From Ganoderma boninense (Eukaryota > Basidiomycota > Agaricomycetes > Polyporales > Polyporaceae): DNA of 64,000 bases. Both the position numbers and the translations under genes were made by a program. A model generated the notes under the pieces. It was given only the letters and a program-made list of their open reading frames with translations, was not told the origin of the DNA and searched no databases. Location of the stretch: contig CM035311.1 of NCBI GenBank assembly GCA_002900995.3, positions 558,001-622,000 of the forward strand, written 5' to 3'. The stretch's first letter is position 1, and each line of letters opens with the position of its first letter. Below are positions 57,701 through 64,000 of the stretch, piece after piece.

Positions 57701-60599
57701 CAAGCTCCCTCCCTCTCTGTGCCCTCGGACGAAGCTGCCGTCCGAGTCGCGCAGCAGGCACCCCTCCGCTGTGCCCTTCCCTCTCCTCCTCCTCCGCTCC
57801 CTTCCCCCCTTCCCCCTTGCCTCTTTCTGCATCTCCCTTCTTCGCCGTAGGCCCCGCGCCAAGCGCTTCTCTCCGAACCACACCTTCTAAAGCGTCCGCC
57901 GGCGCATCACGAAGCCAGAAGTCGGAGCCATTATGATTCATCCCCGCAGGCGCGCGAGCCCGAGGCGCCCTGTACGTCTTTGCGCGTGCGCTTCTAGCGT
58001 GGGGGCAGGGCCACAGGGCACATGGGCCCCCGTATGTGCGACCGGGCGAGCGAGCGCGCGCGCCGCTAGCAGTGGAACTTGTCCTCCTCCTCGGACATCG
58101 CAAGCCACCTTGCAGTACGGTCGTGCGGCCGCCGAAAAGAAATCCAAAATCCAGCTCCAGTTCGCAATCAATCAATCTCGTTCTCTTCTCGTCCGCGCGG
58201 CCCCAGGACGCGCGCCGGTTGACGTCGATCTTCTATCACATACTCAAATAGCGGCACGAGCCGGTGCGGACGCGTAGGTACGTAAGTTGCCGGACATACC
58301 TCGTGGTGAATGGGATTTGGGATTGGGGGCGGGCCCCTGCGGGCTCGGGACGTTTAGACGTTATGGCAGGGTTCCCAGTTGCGGCAGACATCACGTGGGG
58401 GTTCGCCCAATGCCCAATCCCCCGTGGCTCGACGAACCGCGCAGCCCGTAGCAAAGTGGCATTGGCATTGACATTGACGTCGACAAGCTGCAACGAGAGC
58501 ACAAACGTCAGGGTATAAGCGCATACATGCACACAACGAGGTAGAAAATTGTGGCCGCTCACGAGATCTGAGCCCTGTGGGTGGAGATGGCACTGGGGAG
58601 GCGCGCCGCTGCTCTATCTCCGTCTTTCGCGTCCCGCCCTGCGTGCAGGAGACTATTAATCTGTTGGCGTCGATCTGGCGGGCGACCGCGTCCACCACGA
58701 AGCCAAGGCATATCGTATGTATTGTCAGATATCGAACAGATCGCATTCCGCCCACCGGAGCGCCAAGCGATCATCACGCTCTTGGGGCTCGTCTGTACAT
58801 GTCGTGCCCGGTCGCCCGCGGTCGGCCCGGCCTGTCTGGTGGGTCGTTCGTCGCCAGATCAGTTCCGGCGTGCAGAAGTCCTGCCATTGGAAACACAAAC
58901 GTTAACTATGGGGGTGAGAGATGCCTGACCGCAGGCAGTCAATGTCGGTGTCACGATGGAGCACACAGCAGACGCGCAATCCCCGCCGGCCTGACGCCAG
59001 CCCGAAGATAAGTGTGCACTGTGGACATATCCAGAAGCAGCAGCAGCACCTGAAGAGGGACCAGGATTCAGGACCCTGAAACATGAGACATATGTAGCCA
59101 TCCTCCGCACGACTCGTGCCGTAGCCCGTACATAGTGCGGTCCAGCACCCACAGAAGGCGGGGCAGGACGCACGCCGCGACTGCGCAAGAAGGGGCCCCT
59201 GCTCGCCCGGCGGTGGCCCAACTCAATGCTGGCGCGCGGGGACACGCGGCCGAGTAAGGGACATGGTTTGTTGTTGTGCAAGGCCGAGAAGGGCGTTAGC
59301 GAAGCGCCGCAAACCACACCCCGACGTGCCGTGCGCGCGACGATCCTCCGCGCGAAGCCGCCTCCTGCCCGCGGGAACGGTTGAATGGGCCGCGATCATC
59401 GATGCGCATGCGCGTCCACTGTGGGCGCGCGCGGCAGCTGACGCGACCCACTGTAACCAGCAGGGCAATTTACATTTGCGTCATTGTCGGCGTACCCGTG
59501 GGAAGCGGGGAACACAAGGCTGGCAATTGCTATGCCGGGTGCGGGTGGGTATGCAGGGGCGGTCGGTTGTTGCGCACCCGCCCCCCTCCCTCAAGACTTT
59601 TGTGGGGACAGGGCGGCGCGCGTGCGCTCCGCGTTGTATCGTGGGCCTGACGGGCAGACTGAATGGGAGATGGTTATCAGCGATAGAAGCCTATTCAAGC
59701 GGAGACTGCAGCCTCACATACTTACTGCGTTCGAATCACTGCATCCTGAAAGCCCGATGATTGGAGGGTGGATGCATGCCACATTTGAACCTTTGAACGT
59801 TGAACAGTTCCCGATGACGGATCGGGCCGTCATCGGGGTCGCACGCGCGGCTTCTGCGCAGCAGGTCGCAGCGCATTGCTGCCGTGCTCGAGATGGACTG
59901 CGACTGCGACAGCGACTGCGATGTTTGCGGATGAAATGGGTCAGAGCGTCCGCCACTCACGGCGTACAGGTTGGTGGCCGGCACGGTGGAACGAAAGACG
60001 TTACGGAATGCCGTACGTTCGAGATAGATGCGATTCGCTGACCGGTGGAATGCACGATGGAAAGGGAGGTAGACCAATGGCTCTCGGAAAAGAAAGGGGG
60101 TCGGGGTGGGCACGTTTCAGGCTGGGGACAAGGGTCGGGATTTCGAGGCGTACGCGTGCAGCTGAGAGGAGCGAATACTCGCGAGCCTTTCAATCTCGTT
60201 GCATGGTTGGGTGCAATGTTGTGAATAGGAATGGCTACGCGAGTTAGGTTCAGCCTGTTTGCTTTCACTTGATGTTCTCTTGGAACCCCTGATCCTTTTC
60301 CCTCGCTACGGAGGAGTCGACAGAGCGTATTTGTCGCTCCCTCCTTTCTCAGCCTTAGACCTCCTCACCTCCGCGTCTTGTGAACTTTCCTGCCAGTCAC
60401 CTCAAAACACTTCACAATCTGAGCAATCCGATAACTTTACATGGATAAAACTGTGAATGGGGCTGTGAGTAAAATCCTCAATTCAGGGGGACCAGCCGAT
60501 GGCTTACCAGTACTCTTTTAGACAGGCGCGCCCACAAACAGTTGTCCTACCTATTTTCAATACCATCAAGTCGGTCGAGACGAGGGGGTAAACTTACAG
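54709..60599. other. 5.9 kb with no supported gene
   Basis: It begins with the dioxygenase promoter. The part at 55.6-56.4 kb is AT-richer with short ORFs only, and 57.3-59.7 kb is GC-rich with many overlapping ORFs. A short CGACTGCGACAG-type repeat is near 59900 and a run of nine or more G near 56850. I found no domain, RNA gene or transposase in it. Confidence 0.45.
54819..54825 (-). promoter_or_regulatory. TATA-like box of the intradiol dioxygenase
   Basis: ATATATA on the minus strand, 111-117 bases upstream of the chosen start codon at 54708. Its position argues against the more upstream ATG at 54892. Confidence 0.45.
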
Positions 60600-61082
60600 T
60601 CATCGCACGCGACTGAACAAAACTTTGCCATCTTCGAAGTCGCGCTCCTGGGCCCAATCCCTGCTGCTCAGCCATCTCCACATGTTCGGAAACCGCGATG
60701 GATAGGTGCAGATGGTGAGTTGGTCGATGTTTTCAAGCTCCTGAATCATCCTAGTCAGGCAGCCCGCCTTCCTCCATTCCGGTAGGACTCCGGCGAGCCA
60801 GACATGAACAGAGTCGGTCGCTCCGCTCTTGAGAGGGGGGTCAGCGATCCGAGGTATCACAAAGATGAAGCCGATTGGCCGCGCCGGAGCAGAGGCGGGG
60901 GCGAGATAGAGGATTCGCGAGACTTGGTGAGTCAGTTGATTCTGCCAGTAAGAAAGGGAGCTATGCTTGGTCGCTGAGTCGGCGGAAAAGATGCGATTCG
61001 ACAGGGCGAGGATTTCGGCTAGCTGTGGGTCGTCTGGAGAGTGGATGGTGTGGAGGGTCAAGTCGGTTTCTCCGTCGGCCAT
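60600..61082 (-). CDS. GNAT-family N-acetyltransferase
   Basis: A single-exon frame of 160 residues from ATG 61082 to TGA 60600. The order of elements fits the GNAT fold: an N-terminal helix with AEILALSNRIFSAD, a strand PIGFIFVIPRI, and a strand-loop-helix VHVWLAGVLPEWRKAGCLTRMI carrying the acetyl-CoA-binding R-K-A-G-C-L segment. The C-terminal strands include LTICTYPSRFPNMWRWLSSR. Such enzymes transfer acetyl groups from acetyl-CoA to amines; the substrate is unknown. It is transcribed divergently from the next gene, with 444 bases between start codons. It has no signal peptide and is probably cytosolic. Confidence 0.78.
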   Translation of the reverse strand: MADGETDLTLHTIHSPDDPQLAEILALSNRIFSADSATKHSSLSYWQNQLTHQVSRILYLAPASAPARPIGFIFVIPRIADPPLKSGATDSVHVWLAGVLPEWRKAGCLTRMIQELENIDQLTICTYPSRFPNMWRWLSSRDWAQERDFEDGKVLFSRVR

Positions 61083-61526
61083 TCTGTAGCGATTGGCTAG
61101 ATGAGAGACACAGCCGAATGAGTGAGGGATGGGTGAAAGTCGACGAGGACCAGATGCACGCTGGTCACGGAAGTGCTTGTGGATGAGAGCTGCTGAGAGG
61201 GCAGATGTGAGTCAGGGCACACGATCCAGCGGACCGAACGACCCCAGCGCAGCCCAGCAGCAGCAGTGTGTGACGCCGCGTCACAGGTGCGCCGACACGC
61301 GTGACGAGCGTTCACAGCGACGTGCATCCGCCAGAGTGTCGGGCTCAGTGTCCGTCCCTCTCCTCCTTCCACCATCCCCGCCCTCCCTCGCCGCCGCTCT
61401 CGCGCACTGGCATCCTTCTTGTTCCATCCGTCTCACTGTCGCCGCTCTTTATTAGCTCTGTCTGCACCATAACGATCCACTTCACGACCCGACACCGCAA
61501 CATCAACTTCCCAACAGTCTATCCCC
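61083..61526. promoter_or_regulatory. shared divergent promoter region
   Basis: 444 bases separate the start codons of the GNAT gene (-) and the Inp2/vezatin-like gene (+). The plus-strand end is CT-rich, as often seen before fungal start codons, with a TTTATTAG stretch near 61450. No specific binding site is claimed. Confidence 0.4.
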
Positions 61527-64000
61527 ATGGCGCAACCTCTCTTCGATCAACACCCTCTCGAGCAGTACTTCCGCAGTGAGTCTAGCGCATATCCTATCGG
61601 GGTTACGCTGGCGTTGACGCGGTGCACGCTCCAGACACCGGCGAGACCTCGGAACCTATGCCCGGTGGCTCTCCAGACTTCTCGCCAGTCGGAGAAGACG
61701 ACTCGGAAGACGACCTCCATTCATACCCACCAGGAGATCTCCAATTCCCCGAGTTTGTAGTATGGGCTGCACAGGTGAGCTTCCTGCCCTTCGTTGTATT
61801 TGTCGCACGTCCTCTTCCCAGCGTACTGTCGCCCGCACTATGTCTCGCCTATCGGCTGAGCACCTTGCGCGGCGTCATGCTACGTCTGGATGATTCCATG
61901 TCTCGTCAAATTCGTTGTCCTTGTTGCACCGGTTTGTGTCGCGCATATGGATCCCGGCATGACAGTCATGTCCGCAAGCTGCCGCTTTGGTCTCCATGGT
62001 GTGGGTGCTGTCACATTGGAATCCGCCACGGCAATGACACCTAGGCCATCTCGCGACTGGGATAACTTCGGGAGACTTTACGTTCGTGCACATATCTTGG
62101 CAAATACTCTATGCATTCTGGGGAGTCCGTTGGAAGACCTTTCAACCAAGGCTGTCGCGCGAGTGTTGCCGTTAGCGACGTCAGAGTTGTCGCACGCAGG
62201 ACTACTCAAAAGGAAAATGGTCTCACATCTGGTGCAGAATTACGGCGCCCAATTTGAGCTTGTGGCGTAACTATGTGCTCCTCCCACTCCATATGCTCGG
62301 CTCCGTGGGGGGGGGGGCATCTGGACTTCAGAAGGAGCTTTGAGCAAGTGGGGGTACCCGAGTACACTGTTTTCTTCCTCGAATCTGTTCGTGAATGCAG
62401 GGCTTTATACTCACCCTGCCTATTTTGCTTCAGATTGTACATGACCTGCTGCAATCCTCTTCGTGCTCATCACGCGATAACGGCTTCGAAGAGAGGTTCA
62501 AGTACGACATCATCTCGTCTTCCTTGCTCTCTTCCTCTCTTGCGGCACCGACAATCACTCCGCGCCCCTCCTTAACCCCGGAAATCCCGGGCAAATTGGA
62601 CGGCGGTGGGGGATCATCGGGAGACGAACACGCGCCTTCAGGCAACAACTCTGATTTCCCATCTTCGGATTCAACTGCGCCGTTAGATTCCAACCTTTCT
62701 GGACCGGAATCACCCATTGCGCTTCTATCTATCGCTGCTGTCTTTTTATCGACAGGTTTTAATTTCTTGGCTATCGTCTTCTTCGCTGCAGCTATCTATG
62801 TGAGGTACGTGGTGCAGGCAAGCCACAGTACGTCAGATTCATTGTCGCAAGTGAGTCATGCTCCCTCGAAGTCGTGGTTTGTCGAAACTGACACCTGCTA
62901 GATGCTTCATGCATTGAACGAGTTGATTTCGGCTGGGAATGTTTGGGACTCGGCTGTGAACGAGGCGATCGTACTCATTGAGAACGAGGAGCGGAGGTGC
63001 GACACTCTTCAACATGTCTGGTGGTGATTCTCACAGCTGATTTGAACATGGCAGTATCTTTTACGGACCCACAAGCCCACAGGCACCTTCGTCTGCTCTC
63101 CGGATCGCGCTCCAGTCCTCTCTTTTCACGACCCAGACCCAGTGTGATAACGTGCGACAGCTACTCTCCGCGCTCACATGCCCGACATCACTATCACAGC
63201 TCACGGAGATGTATGCGCCCACTTCACCCATCCGCCCACCCATCTCCCTCTCGGAGCCTGGTTCATCTCCGTCCAGCAGCACAATGCGCCCATTCTCACA
63301 TCCGTCGGCACGGCGGACGTCGCCGACAAGCGACATTAACAAGCGGGCCACCTGGAATGGGTCTTACGCCGCGCTCGCGGGCGCGGGTAGCCCCACCGCG
63401 CACTTGCTCAGCAATCGCAAGAAGCAGAACCGCAGGTCGAACATCATCTCGATGTTCCCGCCCGTCTCGCCACGTAATGGCGCCTTTTCCAGCTTCAGTG
63501 CGCCAGTGACTCCCGAGCCCATCAGTCCCGAGGATGGTGGTTCGCATCTGGCAGGCGTGTTGGAGGAGGAGGATGACACGGTCGAAGAGCTGGGGGACAA
63601 GAACTACTTCGGCGCGGCCGCGCTGGACCTGCAGCGAAAACGGCGGTCAGTGGCTCTCGAGTCGTTGGGTCTCCCGCCGCCGAGCTACACACCACCGAAA
63701 TCGCCAAGTCGTGCAGGTGGTCGTCCTCTATCGCTCCTCTCACCGACCATCTCCTCTGCATCCCGCCTCACGTCAGTCCACACGACGAGGCATCCGTTAT
63801 CACTCTCCGGTCTGCACCTCGCTCTGCAGGGCGCGCTCGCCGCAAAGCGGTACGCGTGTTCACACCTGCTCGCCCTACGCTTCACCGAGGATGAGGACGA
63901 GTCGTACTGGGAGGACGTGCGCTCGGTTATGGCGCTCCTGTCGACCACGTTCTCCGATGCGTCCGCGCGCCTCGTCGAGGCCCTCGACGAAGCCGAGAAG
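61527..64000 (+). CDS. Inp2/vezatin-like membrane protein, 3' end beyond window
   Basis: It resembles the fungal 'myosin-binding motif of peroxisomes' (vezatin-like) family, whose yeast member Inp2 links peroxisomes to myosin V. Exons are 61527-61575, 61635-61774, 62401-62850, 62902-62996 and 63055 to the edge, all in phase. The protein has an acidic N-terminus (GEDDSEDDLHSYPPGDLQFP), a short hydrophobic segment GFILTLPILLQIVHDLL, then FKYDIISSSLLSSSL. A long membrane hairpin region follows (SPIALLSIAAVFLSTGFNFL, AIVFFAAAIYV). The family-like soluble core is LHALNELISAGNVWDSAVNE, EERSIFYGPTSPQ and QCDNVRQLLSALTCPTSLSQ, and after it come Ser/Pro-rich linkers. The second intron is 626 bases, unusually long, and may hide an exon. 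The family name is from memory of the conserved core. Confidence 0.75.

Noticed and set aside
28134..60599. search for transposase, reverse transcriptase, CRISPR arrays or rRNA
   Set aside because: No RT, integrase or DDE motif blocks, no long terminal or inverted repeats, and no regular spacer arrays could be seen by eye in the gene-poor stretches.

Overview
The window reads as nuclear DNA of a wood- or litter-decaying mushroom-forming basidiomycete (Agaricomycetes, plausibly Polyporales). Genes are split by many 50-90 nt GT-AG introns, the coding sequence is GC-rich, and the families are typical of the group: FunK1 kinases, multicopper laccases, a DUF7330-type protein, an F-box relic, and phenol hydroxylase and intradiol dioxygenase enzymes. 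This placement is inferred from gene content; no marker gene was available.

Layout. 1-1210 (-): 5' part of an FAD phenol 2-monooxygenase that runs off the left edge. 2554-8650 (+): two tandem FunK1 kinase genes, the second with an in-frame stop. 11602-17357 (+): an Rxt3-like histone deacetylase complex subunit with a long Glu/Arg-rich N-terminal half. Its last three exons and 3' flank are duplicated at 21303-23672. Between the copies lie splice-like but unrecognised sequence, a 321-bp tandem duplication and a 100-N assembly gap (19554-19653). 23956-25359 (+): DUF7330-type protein. 26006-41995 (-): three laccases (A, B, C), with a broken F-box gene between A and B. 42352-43299 (-): small basic CCDC137-like protein. 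45331-48390 (-): heat-shock-factor-type transcription factor. 53749-54708 (-): intradiol ring-cleavage dioxygenase. 60600-61082 (-): GNAT acetyltransferase, divergent from an Inp2/vezatin-like membrane protein (61527 to the right edge, +).

How the genes fit together. The phenol hydroxylase can make catechols, the laccases oxidise phenols and lignin-derived substrates outside the cell, and the intradiol dioxygenase opens catechol-type rings. The window therefore holds three kinds of aromatic-degradation enzyme, but they lie 16-50 kb apart and are interspersed with housekeeping and regulatory genes, so co-regulation is not shown. The three laccases differ at the residue next to the type-1 copper (Phe, Leu and Met), which suggests a spread of redox potentials.

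Much of 8.6-11.6, 28.1-32.7, 48.4-53.7 and 54.7-60.6 kb shows no gene I can support. Exon boundaries were read by eye from splice sites, frame and family likeness.
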